Shown here: piece after piece, positions 19,852-28,684 of the stretch | Numbering within the stretch: position 1 is the first letter of the stretch | How the letters are laid out: each line of letters opens with the position of its first letter | Assembly (NCBI RefSeq): GCF_000739375.1 | Contig: NZ_CP006704.1 | Coordinates: 4,154,001-4,218,000, forward strand | DNA: 64,000 nt | Direction: 5' to 3' | DNA from: Comamonas testosteroni TK102 | GTDB lineage: Bacteria; Pseudomonadota; Gammaproteobacteria; Burkholderiales; Burkholderiaceae_C | Program-made: the position numbers and the translations under genes | The notes under the pieces: model-generated | Told to the model about the DNA's origin: nothing | Databases searched by the model: none | Seen by the model: the letters and a program-made list of their open reading frames with translations, nothing else

Positions 19852-21459
19852 ATGTTTTCTCGTCTCTACACGCCCGCCCCGGAGCGCCGGCGCTTTCTGA
19901 TTGCCTCCAGCCTTGCCACGGCCGTGGGCGCCCTGCCAGCCTGGGCCCGTGCCACGGAATCGCTGGCCCACAACCCGTTCACCCTGGGGGTGGCCAGTGG
20001 CGATCCGGAGCCCGACAACATCCTGATCTGGACGCGGCTGACAGCGCCTCTGGACTATCTGGGCACAGCGGCCGCGCCAGACCTGGCAGCACAGACCGTG
20101 CATTGGGAAGTGGCCCATGATGCCCAGTTCCGCCAGGCCGTGGCCCATGGGCAGATCCAGGCCAGGGCCGAATGGGGTCATGCCGTCCATGTGCAGGTCA
20201 ACGGCCTCAACCCTGACCGCTGGTATTTCTACCGCTTCCGCTGTGGCGACGCCTTCAGCACCACCGCACGCTGCCGCACCGCCCCGGCGGCCGGAGCCGA
20301 TGTGCGCAAGCTGCGCCTGGCCGTGGCCTCCTGCCAGCGCTGGGAGCATGGCTTCTACAGCGCCTGGGCCGATGCCGCCCAGGCCTCGCCCGATCTGGTG
20401 CTGTTTGTCGGCGACTACATCTATGAATATGCGCAACCGGCCAAGCCCGATGGACTGGCGCGTGCGCAGCCGCTGCGTACCGCCCAGACCTTGCAGGACT
20501 ACCGCGACCGCTATGCACTGCACAAGAGCGACCCCCACCTGCAGGCCGCCCATGCCGTGTGCAACTGGTCGGTCATCTGGGACGATCACGAGGTTGAGAA
20601 CGACTATGTGGCCCAGTACGGACGTGGGGACAGCGCTCACTTTTTAGCAAGACGCATGGCGGCCTGGCAGGCTTTTTACGAAAACATGCCGCTGCGTGAC
20701 GGCGCATTGCAGCGCAACTTTCAAGGCCTGGCGCTGTACCGCAGTCTGCAGTGGGGCAAGCTGGCCAGGCTGCATCTGCTGGACGGCCGCCAATACCGCG
20801 ATCTGCAGGCCTGCCGCCCCGAGGGCAAGGCCAGCACCGGCACCGTGGATCCGGCCGAATGCCCTGCCCTGCAAGATCCGGCACGCAGCTTCCTGGGCTG
20901 GGATCAGGAGCGCTGGCTGGCCCGGCAGTTGCAGGATGATGCTCGCCAGAGAGCCGAGGCCACCCGCTGGAGCACCGTGGTGCAGACCACCTTGTTCGCG
21001 GCCCGCAAGCATCCCAATGGCCGGCAGTCGACCGACAGCTGGGACGGCTACCCTCAGGCCCGCCAGCGCCTGGTGCGCCAGATTGCCGAGAGCCAGCCAC
21101 GCAACAGCGTGCTGCTCGGCGGAGACATTCACCAGAACTATGTCTGCGCCATTGCAGCCCAGGCCGACCAGGCTCCGGACAAGGCCAATCCGGTGATTGC
21201 CAGCGAATTCTGCGGCACCTCCATCAGCTCGCACAGCGGCACGACACAGGCCAGGGTCGATGCCATCGTGGCCCACAACCCCCAGGTGGTTTTCGCACGC
21301 TGCGAGGAGCGCGGCTACAGCCTCGTGGAGATCACGCCACAGTCCATGAGCACGGAGCTGCGCGCCGTGAGCAACCCGCTCCAGGCCGACAGCAGTCTCT
21401 ATACGCTGGCACGCTTTGTGGTGGGAGATCGCCGCCCCGGCCCTGTGAAGATCGCCTGA
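19852..21459 (+). CDS. phoD: PhoD-like alkaline phosphatase, Tat-exported
   Basis: PhoD enzymes are Ca/Fe-dependent phosphodiesterases/phosphomonoesterases exported by the Tat system. The ATG at 19852 begins a signal with twin arginines (ERRRFLIASSLATAVG) and an AxA-type cleavage site near AWARA. Downstream are SGDPEPDNILIWTRL, the metal-site segments VASCQ and FVGDYIYEY, and WDDHEVENDY. The 535 residues is a normal size. It ends 22 bases before a phospholipase D-type lipoprotein, suggesting a joint role in releasing phosphate from phospholipid or diester substrates. Confidence 0.92.
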   Translation: MFSRLYTPAPERRRFLIASSLATAVGALPAWARATESLAHNPFTLGVASGDPEPDNILIWTRLTAPLDYLGTAAAPDLAAQTVHWEVAHDAQFRQAVAHGQIQARAEWGHAVHVQVNGLNPDRWYFYRFRCGDAFSTTARCRTAPAAGADVRKLRLAVASCQRWEHGFYSAWADAAQASPDLVLFVGDYIYEYAQPAKPDGLARAQPLRTAQTLQDYRDRYALHKSDPHLQAAHAVCNWSVIWDDHEVENDYVAQYGRGDSAHFLARRMAAWQAFYENMPLRDGALQRNFQGLALYRSLQWGKLARLHLLDGRQYRDLQACRPEGKASTGTVDPAECPALQDPARSFLGWDQERWLARQLQDDARQRAEATRWSTVVQTTLFAARKHPNGRQSTDSWDGYPQARQRLVRQIAESQPRNSVLLGGDIHQNYVCAIAAQADQAPDKANPVIASEFCGTSISSHSGTTQARVDAIVAHNPQVVFARCEERGYSLVEITPQSMSTELRAVSNPLQADSSLYTLARFVVGDRRPGPVKIA

Positions 21460-21481
21460 TGCGCTGCGGCATACTCGGGTC

Positions 21482-23152
21482 ATGCAAAACACACAGGCCT
21501 CGAGACCCGAAATTCCCCTGTGGCGCGGTACGGCGGCAACCCTGCTGATTGCGGGATTGCTCGCAGGCTGCGGCCTGCCGCCCATGCCGGATCGCACTGC
21601 CACACAGGCGCTGAGTGCCGAACAGGCCTTGCAAACCCGGCTCGGCCAGGCTCTGGAGCCGCTGCAGCAGGCACATCCGGGGCAAAGCGGCATTCACATG
21701 CTGGCCGATGCCCATGACGCCTATGCGGCCCGCGCCCTGCTGGCCCGAGCCGCGCAGCGCACCCTCGATGTGCAGTACTACATCTGGCGCAACGACACCA
21801 CAGGCCATTTGCTGCTCGATGAACTGCTGCTCGCGGCAGACCGAGGCGTGCGCGTGCGCCTGCTGCTTGACGATGGCGGCACCGGCGGCATGGACGCCAT
21901 GCTGGCAGCCCTGGACCAGCATCCGCAGATCGAGGTGAGGCTGTTCAACCCCTTCGCTTTGCGCACACCCAAGGTGATCGGCTATGTGACGGACTTCGCG
22001 CGCACCCAGCGGCGCATGCACAACAAGAGCTACACGGCCGACTCCGTCGCCACCATCGTGGGCGGACGCAATATCGGCGACGAGTACTTTGCCGCCTCCG
22101 ATGGCGTGCTGTTCGCCGACCTCGATGTGGTGGCCACAGGCTCGGTGGTGAGCGAGGTGGCAGCGGAATTCGACCGTTACTGGAACAGCCCCTCGGCCTA
22201 CCCGGCAGCCAGCCTGCTGCCCGCCATGCCGCAGCAGGCCGTGGACAAGGTCTATGCAGGCCTGCACGCCGATGTGAACCGCCCGGAATCCCAGGCCTAT
22301 GTGCAGGCCGTGGGCCGCAGCCGCTTCAGCACCGACTTGCTGGCGGGTCGACTGCCGCTGCAATGGGCCGAGACCACCCTGGTCAGCGACGACCCGGCCA
22401 AGGTCCTGCGCGAAGCCGCGCCCGAGGACTTGCTGCTGTCCCAGCTCCAGCCGGTGATTGGCAAGCCGCAGCAGTTGCTGGAAGTGGTATCGCCCTATTT
22501 CGTGCCCACCCGGGCCGGAGTCGACGCCTTTGGACTGCTGCGCCAGCAAGGCGTGCGGGTGCGCATTCTGACCAACAGTCTGGAGGCCACCGATGTGGCC
22601 GTAGTGCACGCAGGCTACGAGAAATACCGCAAGCCGCTGCTGAAAATGGGCGTGGAACTCTACGAGATGCGCCGCCAGATCGATCTGCGCAGCCAGCCCG
22701 CAGCCAGCGGGCCGGACAGGACGCCAAGGAGCGAGCCTGCTGAAAAGACGCCCAAGCGCGAAGCCCCGTCACCTGCCGCACTGAGCGGCAGCTCTGCCAC
22801 CACGGGCAGCTCGGGCGCCAGCCTGCATGCCAAGACCTTCGCGGTGGACGGCCAGCAGCTCTTTGTCGGCTCCTTCAACTTCGATCCGCGCTCGGCCATG
22901 CTCAATACCGAAATGGGCGTGGTCATCAAAGACCCGGCCCTGAGCCAGCAGGTCAGCACCAGCCTGGATCAGCATCTGCCGCGCATGGCCTACAAGGTGC
23001 AACTGGACGCACAGGGCAGGCTGAGCTGGACGGGCCAGAATCCGCAGCCGCCCCATGAAACCCAGGTCTTCAGTGCGGACCCCGGCACCAGTTGGTGGCA
23101 ACGCTTCATGGTGCGGGTGCTGAGCTGGCTGCCCATCGAAGGGCTTTTGTAG
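21482..23152 (+). CDS. Phospholipase D / cardiolipin synthase-like lipoprotein
   Basis: The protein has two HKD motifs: HNKSYTAD at 180-187 and HAKTFAVD in the last third (LHAKTFAVDGQQLFVGSFNF). An N-terminal lipobox ends at Cys30 (LLAGC), so it is probably lipid-anchored in the envelope. The 556-residue length and the lipobox fit the PLD lipoproteins found in proteobacteria rather than canonical ClsA with two transmembrane helices. A Pro/Ser/Lys-rich insert interrupts the region between the two motifs. It is probably co-transcribed with phoD; the stop almost touches the convergent NDH-2 gene. Confidence 0.88.
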   Translation: MQNTQASRPEIPLWRGTAATLLIAGLLAGCGLPPMPDRTATQALSAEQALQTRLGQALEPLQQAHPGQSGIHMLADAHDAYAARALLARAAQRTLDVQYYIWRNDTTGHLLLDELLLAADRGVRVRLLLDDGGTGGMDAMLAALDQHPQIEVRLFNPFALRTPKVIGYVTDFARTQRRMHNKSYTADSVATIVGGRNIGDEYFAASDGVLFADLDVVATGSVVSEVAAEFDRYWNSPSAYPAASLLPAMPQQAVDKVYAGLHADVNRPESQAYVQAVGRSRFSTDLLAGRLPLQWAETTLVSDDPAKVLREAAPEDLLLSQLQPVIGKPQQLLEVVSPYFVPTRAGVDAFGLLRQQGVRVRILTNSLEATDVAVVHAGYEKYRKPLLKMGVELYEMRRQIDLRSQPAASGPDRTPRSEPAEKTPKREAPSPAALSGSSATTGSSGASLHAKTFAVDGQQLFVGSFNFDPRSAMLNTEMGVVIKDPALSQQVSTSLDQHLPRMAYKVQLDAQGRLSWTGQNPQPPHETQVFSADPGTSWWQRFMVRVLSWLPIEGLL

Positions 23153-23153
23153 C

Positions 23154-24533
23154 TCAGTCCAGACGGATGGAGGGACGCAGCCGCGCATTCATCAGGTCGA
23201 TCAGCCACAGCAGGCCACCGCGCCAGAAGCCGTAGAGCCGTGCCTGGTGCGAGCGGTACAGCATGATGTGGCTGAGCATGGCCATGCGGCCACGGATCAC
23301 CCCGCCGTTGAACAGGCCGAACTTTCCCAGCGAGCCATAGGCGTCGTAATGCGCGAGGGACACCAGTGCGCCGAAGTCGCGGTAGGCAAAGCCTACGGGT
23401 TTGGCACCGGGACGCTCCAGCACATGGGGCAGGGTCTCGATCAGATAGCGGGCCTGCTGGTGGGCCACCTGGGCCGTCGGCGGCAAGGCCTCCTGCTTGC
23501 CCGGCAAGGTATAGCTGGCGCAGTCGCCCAGGGCATAGATATCGGGATCGCTGGTCTGCATCTCGTCATTGACCAGCAGCTGATTGCTGCGCGTTGTCTG
23601 CAAACCCAGCTGCATCAGAAATTCCGGCGCCTTGACCCCGGCAGCCCAGACACGCAGGCTGGCGGGAATCAGCTCACCATTGGCCAGCTCGAACCCTTGC
23701 TCCGTCGCACGGCTGACACGGCCGCCGACGACTACGGAAACGCCCAGGGCCTGCAGCCGCACGCGCGTGGCTTCGGAGATTTCTTCGGGAAAGCTGGGCA
23801 GCAGGCGCGAGCCTGCCTCGATCAGCACGATGCGGAACTTGGCCGCCTCGCCCAATGCGCCGTAGGCCGTGGCACTTTCTGCAAGCTGGACAAGCTCCGC
23901 CGCCAGCTCAACCCCCGTGGCACCGCCGCCCACGATCGCGACCTGCAGCTGCTCGCCGCTGGTCATGCAGCGCACCATGCGCAGCCGGATTTCCTGGTTG
24001 AAGGCATCGGCCTTGCGGCGCGAGTCGATCATGAAGCAATGCTCATGCACGCCGGGCGTGCCGAAGTCGTTGGCACCGCTGCCCACGGCGATCACCAGCT
24101 TGTCATAGGCCAGGCGCCGTCCCGCCACGAGCTCGCGACCATCGGGAGCATAGATGGGGGCCAGCAGAATTTCGCGCGCCTTGCGGTCAAGGCCGCACAT
24201 TTCGCCGGGTTGGTAGGCAAAGTCGGCATCGCTGGCCTGGGCCAGATACGTGGTCTGCTGCTGGGCCAGATCGCGGGTGCCCGCGGCAATCGTGTGCAGC
24301 ATGGGCTTCCAGACATGGGCGGAGTCGCTATCCACCAGCGTCACCGTGTCAATGCTTTCGCTTTTGAGCTTGCCCAGGGCAGTGGCCACCTCCAGCCCCG
24401 CCACGCCACCGCCCACGACCACGATGCGGGCCCCATGTCCATGGTGTGGAGGCTGAGGCTTTCGAGCTTGCCGCTCCTGGGATTCGGTGACGGGCTGCTC
24501 GCCCTGCTCTGCTTGATTGACTGCGTTTTCCAT
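23154..24533 (-). CDS. ndh: Type II NADH:quinone oxidoreductase (NDH-2)
   Basis: NDH-2 is a single-subunit, non-proton-pumping flavoenzyme. It has two Rossmann motifs: IVVVGGGVAGLEVATAL near the N-terminus binds FAD, and VAIVGGGATGVELAAEL in the middle binds NADH. The C-terminus has hydrophobic/amphipathic segments for membrane attachment. I start at ATG 24533 (MENAVNQAEQ), giving 459 residues; AGGG lies upstream. The frame is open to 24599 without better support. Confidence 0.92.
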   Translation of the reverse strand: MENAVNQAEQGEQPVTESQERQARKPQPPHHGHGARIVVVGGGVAGLEVATALGKLKSESIDTVTLVDSDSAHVWKPMLHTIAAGTRDLAQQQTTYLAQASDADFAYQPGEMCGLDRKAREILLAPIYAPDGRELVAGRRLAYDKLVIAVGSGANDFGTPGVHEHCFMIDSRRKADAFNQEIRLRMVRCMTSGEQLQVAIVGGGATGVELAAELVQLAESATAYGALGEAAKFRIVLIEAGSRLLPSFPEEISEATRVRLQALGVSVVVGGRVSRATEQGFELANGELIPASLRVWAAGVKAPEFLMQLGLQTTRSNQLLVNDEMQTSDPDIYALGDCASYTLPGKQEALPPTAQVAHQQARYLIETLPHVLERPGAKPVGFAYRDFGALVSLAHYDAYGSLGKFGLFNGGVIRGRMAMLSHIMLYRSHQARLYGFWRGGLLWLIDLMNARLRPSIRLD

Positions 24534-24835
24534 GAACGACCCTGACTCTGCGTCTGTTGTGACCGGAGGCCAGAACATCTCAAGATGTCTGGCACGCATT
24601 GATTGTTCTTCAATTTTTATAGCATGAAACTCAATATGGACAAGGCAAATACTGATGATATATATCTTTTATAAGACTTGAGCAACATGGCCGCAAGCCT
24701 GGTTTTAAAAGCTTTCAGTTTTCTGAACCACCCTCGCTGCAAGCAATGCCGATCAAGCATGGCGCGCTATCAACTTCTTGAGCACCATGTCATTCGGCAG
24801 AGGCTTGAAAACCTGAGCGATGAACCGCGCCTGTC

Positions 24836-24858
24836 AAGCAGCGGCAAAACCGCTGCTT
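24836..24858. repeat. Perfect 9-bp hairpin upstream of the ParD-like gene
   Basis: AAGCAGCGG and CCGCTGCTT flank the loop CAAAA. No T-run follows on the plus strand. It lies 12 bases before the putative -35 element. Confidence 0.7.
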
Positions 24859-24870
24859 CAACCATGCAAT

Positions 24871-24899
24871 TTGAGTTTGTCAATATACGAAACGTATAC
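24871..24899 (+). promoter_or_regulatory. Putative promoter with overlapping operator dyad for the ParD-like/map pair
   Basis: TTGAGT (24871-24876) is followed after 17 bases by GTATAC (24894-24899), a plausible sigma-70 pair. The -10 region is embedded in the perfect dyad TATACG-AAA-CGTATA (24884-24898), 21 bases before the ATG at 24920. This is the size and location expected for an autorepressor operator of a ribbon-helix-helix protein, but that role is inferred. Confidence 0.5.
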
Positions 24900-24919
24900 C
24901 GGCCTTATGATGCTCGGCC

Positions 24920-25183
24920 ATGGGAATCGTCAAAATTTCAGACCAGTTGCACGACCAGATTCGTGTCTCCAGCGCGGCCCTCGGCCGCTCCATCAATGCC
25001 CAGGCCGAGCACTGGCTGCGGGTAGGCCAGTTGGCCGAGCATCACCCCCAGCTCAATTACGAAGGCATCTGCGCCCTGCTGCTGCAGCAAGCCGAGCGTG
25101 AGCTGCAGCCTGTCCGCGCGCATGAAGCCGACGCCGCCGTGCGCCGTCCCCGTCCGGTGCGCCTGGTGGGAGGCATGCAATGA
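24920..25183 (+). CDS. ParD-like antitoxin-family protein
   Basis: The 87-residue protein begins MGIVKISDQLHDQIRVSSAA and continues with ALGRSINAQAEHWLRVGQL, the pattern of the ParD-like ribbon-helix-helix family. The C-terminus is basic (VRRPRPVRLVGG). Its last four bases overlap the map start (ATGA), so the two are translationally coupled. No ParE- or RelE-type toxin lies next to it. It may act as a stand-alone regulator of map or of its own promoter; that is inference. Confidence 0.82.
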   Translation: MGIVKISDQLHDQIRVSSAALGRSINAQAEHWLRVGQLAEHHPQLNYEGICALLLQQAERELQPVRAHEADAAVRRPRPVRLVGGMQ

Positions 25184-25986
25184 AGCGCGGCAAGCAGAAA
25201 GTCGTGCCCATTCATGACGCTACCGACATCTATCTCTCGCGCAAGGCCGGCGGCCTGGCCGCCAAGGTGCTGGCCATGCTCACGCCTCATGTGCAGCCCG
25301 GCGTGAGTACCGAAGAACTGGACAAGATCTGTCACGACTACATCGTCAACGAGCTGAAATGCACGCCCACCAATGTGGGCTATTACGGTTTTCCCAAGAC
25401 CGTCTGCACTTCCGTCAACCACGTGGTCTGCCATGGCATCCCCGATGCCAAGCAAGTCCTCAAGGACGCAGACATCATCAATGTCGACGTCGCAGTGACC
25501 ACGCCCGAAGGCTGGATCGGCGACACCAGCCGCATGTACTACGTGGGCCAGCCCAGCAATCTGGCCAGGCGCCTGGTCAATACCACCTATGAGGCCCTGG
25601 TGGCCGGCATTCGCGCAGTCAAGCCCGGAGCCACACTGGGCGACGTGGGCCATGCCATCCAGACCGTGGCCCAGCGCGAGCGCTTTTCCATAGTGCGCGA
25701 GTACTGCGGTCACGGCATCGGCAAGGTCTATCACGACGAGCCTCAGGTGCTGCACTACGGCACGCCCGGCCAGGGGCTGGTGCTGCAGCCCGGCATGATC
25801 TTCACCATCGAGCCCATGCTCAACGCCGGCAAGGCCGCCACACGTGAGCTGTCTGACGGCTGGACCGTGATTACCAACGACAAATCGCTGTCCGCCCAGT
25901 GGGAGCATATGGTGCTGGTGACGGAGACCGGGTTCGAGGTGCTGACGCCCTGGCCCGAAGGTACGGGCGAGTACCCCGCCATCTGA
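25180..25986 (+). CDS. map: Methionine aminopeptidase, type I
   Basis: This enzyme removes the initiator methionine. Metal ligands are seen in INVDVAVTT (Asp), GDTSRMYYV (Asp), CGHGIGKVYH (His), TIEPML (Glu) and WEHMVLVTE (Glu); the first conserved His is in NHVVCHGIPD. The 268 residues match type Ia. GGGAGG precedes the start inside the upstream gene. A second map copy linked to rpsB-tsf is usual in this group, so this may be the non-housekeeping paralogue; the other copy is not in the window. Confidence 0.95.
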   Translation: MKRGKQKVVPIHDATDIYLSRKAGGLAAKVLAMLTPHVQPGVSTEELDKICHDYIVNELKCTPTNVGYYGFPKTVCTSVNHVVCHGIPDAKQVLKDADIINVDVAVTTPEGWIGDTSRMYYVGQPSNLARRLVNTTYEALVAGIRAVKPGATLGDVGHAIQTVAQRERFSIVREYCGHGIGKVYHDEPQVLHYGTPGQGLVLQPGMIFTIEPMLNAGKAATRELSDGWTVITNDKSLSAQWEHMVLVTETGFEVLTPWPEGTGEYPAI

Positions 25987-26127
25987 TCCGGCGAGCACTG
26001 GCCTTGCACAGCGCCCCAGGCGATGTGCGCATAGCCGCTGGATTTTGGCAATAGCGGCCAGAAGCCTCCCGGGGTCTTGGAGCCGGTCTGGAAACAGCCC
26101 GGCTCCGGCCGCACTACAGTGCCCGGA

Positions 26128-26460
26128 ATGACAAATTACCTGTATCTGGGCCTGGCCATCATCTGCGAGGTGATTGCCACCTCCTTTCTCGCCAGGTCGG
26201 AGGGCTTCTCCAAGCTCGGCCCCACCGCTGTGGCCCTGGTGGGCTATGCGATTTCGTTCTATCTGCTGTCGCTGACGCTGCGCACCGTCCCCACGGGCGT
26301 GGCCTATGCAATCTGGTCCGGCGTGGGCATCGTGCTGGTCTCGGCCGTCGCCTATTTCTGGCAGGGTCAGAAGCTCGATGCCCCGGCTCTGGCCGGCATG
26401 GCCATGATTGTGGGCGGCGTGCTGGTGATCAATCTGTTTTCAAAGACCGCCGGTCACTGA
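26128..26460 (+). CDS. SMR-family small multidrug efflux protein (EmrE/Qac-like)
   Basis: The 110-residue protein has four transmembrane helices. It carries the essential Glu14 in IICEVIATSFLARSEGF and the Trp-containing loop AYAIWSGVGIVLVS of the EmrE/QacE group. It works as an antiparallel dimer exchanging cationic drugs for protons. I choose ATG 26128 because the frame's earlier codons add a charged non-membrane tail. Its last seven bases overlap the end of the convergent esterase gene. Confidence 0.92.
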   Translation: MTNYLYLGLAIICEVIATSFLARSEGFSKLGPTAVALVGYAISFYLLSLTLRTVPTGVAYAIWSGVGIVLVSAVAYFWQGQKLDAPALAGMAMIVGGVLVINLFSKTAGH

Positions 26461-27146
26461 TCGTCATCGCTGCCGAAGTCATCTGCCGACTGCGTCAGAT
26501 CCTGCAGCCACTGCATGCTGGCACGCAGCTCCTCGGGCCGGATCTCATGGGCGCCCGGATACTCGTGATAGCTCAGTTGCAGCGGCAAGGAGGCCAGGCG
26601 GTCACGCACCGCATGGGCGCTGGTCAGCGGAATCACATTGTCATAAGTGCCGTGGCTGACCCAGGCCGACTTGCCCTCAAAAGCGGCAGCGGGCGCGTGC
26701 AGCGAAGCGATCTCGGGCAATAGACGGCTGTGCCAGACCAGTGCGGCACGCAAGGTCTGGGGCTGCGTCAGCAACTGGCTCAGGCTCATGATGCCGCCCT
26801 GGCTGAAGCCTCCCAGCACCACCCGCTCGGGCGGGATGTCCAGCTGCTGCGCGGCCTGCTCCACCGTCTGCTGCAGCAAGATGCGCGCCTGCTGCTCCTG
26901 CGGCACATTGATATGGCGCGTGCCATCGGCATCCACGGTGAACTGGAACCAGGCGTAGGCGCCCATGCCCATGGCAAAGGGCGCGCGCAGACTGAGCACA
27001 TGAAACTGCGGCGGCACATAGGGCACCAGACCGAACAGGTCCTGCTCATTGCTGCCCACGCCATGCATGAGCACCAGCAGCCAGGCAGGCCGACCGGCGG
27101 CAAGCTGCGCGGGCCGCTCCAGATAAGTCAAAGGCAATGTGCTCAT
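26454..27146 (-). CDS. Carboxylesterase/phospholipase-type serine hydrolase
   Basis: The 230-residue alpha/beta hydrolase belongs to the YpfH/Abhydrolase_2 group. The nucleophile elbow is GGFSQGGIMS, the acid lies in HGTYDNVIPL, and the His in GAHEIRPEEL. An oxyanion-type HGVGSNEQDL follows strand 1. The start at ATG 27146 has AGGAG seven bases upstream, which rules out the longer frame. Substrate is unknown. It is convergent with the SMR gene. Confidence 0.88.
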   Translation of the reverse strand: MSTLPLTYLERPAQLAAGRPAWLLVLMHGVGSNEQDLFGLVPYVPPQFHVLSLRAPFAMGMGAYAWFQFTVDADGTRHINVPQEQQARILLQQTVEQAAQQLDIPPERVVLGGFSQGGIMSLSQLLTQPQTLRAALVWHSRLLPEIASLHAPAAAFEGKSAWVSHGTYDNVIPLTSAHAVRDRLASLPLQLSYHEYPGAHEIRPEELRASMQWLQDLTQSADDFGSDDDQ

Positions 27147-27190
27147 GGATAACTCCTGAAGCCAGCACAGAATTAGGTAAGAAAACAGGC

Positions 27191-27224
27191 TGTAGCGCTT
27201 TTGCATTCTGCGACTGCAGCTATC
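27191..27224. repeat. Short dispersed palindromic element (copy 2)
   Basis: TGTAGCGCTTTTGCATTC followed by GCAGCTATC lies in the gap between the esterase start and the arfB stop. The words AGCGCTT and CAGCTATC recur in other gaps of the window. Confidence 0.5.
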
Positions 27225-27341
27225 AAAAACAATATAGCGCAGACCCGCAGGCGACGACGGTGCCGCCTCTGCCCGAGACACTGCGCACAGGCTTTTTGAT
27301 ACAACTGAGCGACGCAGGCGTGGCTTTGCCGCTACACAGGC

Positions 27342-27752
27342 TCAGTCCTGCACCCTCCCGCGCAGGGCCTTGATGCCGGAGCGCAGATTTTTTCCCTGCA
27401 AGCGCCTTTGCTGCGAGCCCCAGGTCGGCTTGGTCGGCTTGCGTGGACGTGGCGGCCTCGCAACCGTGGCCACCAGCGCATTGAGGCGCTGCAGTGCATC
27501 CCAGAGGTTGTGCTCCTGCGTGCGGTATTTCTGAGCCTTGATGACCACCACCCCATCGGTGGTGATGCGCGAATCGCCGAGAGCCAGCAGGCGCTGCTGC
27601 ACATCGGGCGGCAGACGCGAGGCCCGGACATCAAAGCGCAGATGCACGGCGCTGGCGACCTTGTTGACATTCTGGCCGCCCGGCCCTTGAGAGCGCACGG
27701 CGCTCCATTGCACATCGGCCTCGCTCAGCTCGAAGGTGGCAGCCTGGCTCAC
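27342..27752 (-). CDS. arfB: ArfB, alternative ribosome-rescue peptidyl-tRNA hydrolase
   Basis: ArfB (YaeJ) enters stalled ribosomes with an empty mRNA channel and releases the peptide. The 136 residues contain the release-factor motif GGQ at 25-27 (SQGPGGQNVNKVAS) and a basic C-terminal tail (KPTKPTWGSQQRRLQGKNLR) that occupies the mRNA channel. I start at the GTG at 27752, which overlaps the upstream stop as GTGA and has AGGAGG eight bases before it. Length matches E. coli ArfB (140). Confidence 0.94.
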   Translation of the reverse strand: MSQAATFELSEADVQWSAVRSQGPGGQNVNKVASAVHLRFDVRASRLPPDVQQRLLALGDSRITTDGVVVIKAQKYRTQEHNLWDALQRLNALVATVARPPRPRKPTKPTWGSQQRRLQGKNLRSGIKALRGRVQD

Positions 27753-28684
27753 GACAAGACCTCCTGCAGCGCGGCGCAGAATGCGGTCGGGTCCTCGTGC
27801 TGGGCCCAATGGCCCACGCCTCGCATCACCTGCCAGTCCAGCGCCCCCTGGCACTGGCGCTGCATCAGCAGATGCAGCTCGGCCAGGCAGCCGGCATACA
27901 GAGGGTCATGCTCGCCATAGATCGCCGCCACCGGCACTTTGACACGGGTCAGAGCCCGAGCCAGCACATCGGTGCGCGACAGCCGTCTGCGCGGCAGCCG
28001 GTCACGCGCCACATTGAGTGCATGCAGAGCCAGCGTCTCTTCATCGATCAGCGCCGCGTCATGCAGCATGAGGGCCGCGATATTGTGGCGATGGGCCTGC
28101 ATCTGCGCCTCCAGCCCCGGCAGATGACGCCAGCCCAGCAGACGCACGCTGCGTCCTTCGGTCATTCCCATGCCTGGAGCGCCGACCACCACCAGCTTGC
28201 GGGCCAGTTCAGTATGCTCGGCGGCCAGCAGACCGGCAGTCATGCCGCCAAAGGAAAAACCGACCAGGTCACAGACAGGGCCCGCGCCGGCATTGCCCAG
28301 CAGTTGCCGGATGCCATAGGCCAGGGGCTCCAGCATGGTGTCCACATCCATGCCCCCGGGCACGCCATCGGATTCGCCAAAACCCGGCAGATCGGCCAGC
28401 CATAGACTGTAACCAGCCTCGGTCAAGGGCTGAATCACGCGCAACCAATGCGTCCAGCTGCCGCTGCCGCCATGCAGCAGCACCAGCGGCAGGCCGCGCT
28501 GCGCCACCCCGGCCGGGGGCTGCCAGCCATGCCAGACCATCGAGCCGCTGTCGGCGGCTTCGCAAAGCCGGGTCTGCACGCGCTGCGCCGTGGCCTGCAG
28601 CCGGGCAATCGCAGGCGGTACGTCGACACCCAGCTCCTGCGAGACCTGGTCCAGGGAGCAGGCTGCTTCAACCGCCGATGTCAC
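27749..28684 (-). CDS. Alpha/beta hydrolase
   Basis: The protein has a typical alpha/beta hydrolase fold: [15 protein letters not shown] (oxyanion region), the nucleophile elbow [12 protein letters not shown], an Asp in GEHDPLYAG and a His in [13 protein letters not shown] use the GTG at 28684, which overlaps the aroQ stop as GTGA, giving 311 residues; the first 50 lie before the domain. It is sandwiched by overlaps between aroQ and arfB. The substrate cannot be inferred. Confidence 0.85.
   Translation of the reverse strand: MTSAVEAACSLDQVSQELGVDVPPAIARLQATAQRVQTRLCEAADSGSMVWHGWQPPAGVAQRGLPLVLLHGGSGSWTHWLRVIQPLTEAGYSLWLADLPGFGESDGVPGGMDVDTMLEPLAYGIRQLLGNAGAGPVCDLVGFSFGGMTAGLLAAEHTELARKLVVVGAPGMGMTEGRSVRLLGWRHLPGLEAQMQAHRHNIAALMLHDAALIDEETLALHALNVARDRLPRRRLSRTDVLARALTRVKVPVAAIYGEHDPLYAGCLAELHLLMQRQCQGALDWQVMRGVGHWAQHEDPTAFCAALQEVLS

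Larger units (their letters stand above)
24534..24919. other. Intergenic region between divergent ndh and the ParD-like gene
   Basis: This 386-base gap is clearly AT-richer than its surroundings around 24600-24680. It holds a perfect hairpin (24836-24858) and a promoter-like region with a dyad (24871-24899). I see no convincing reading frame in it. Confidence 0.7.

Noticed and set aside
24920..25986. Toxin-antitoxin locus formed by the ParD-like gene and its neighbour
   Set aside because: The neighbour is an intact methionine aminopeptidase with all metal ligands, not a toxin.
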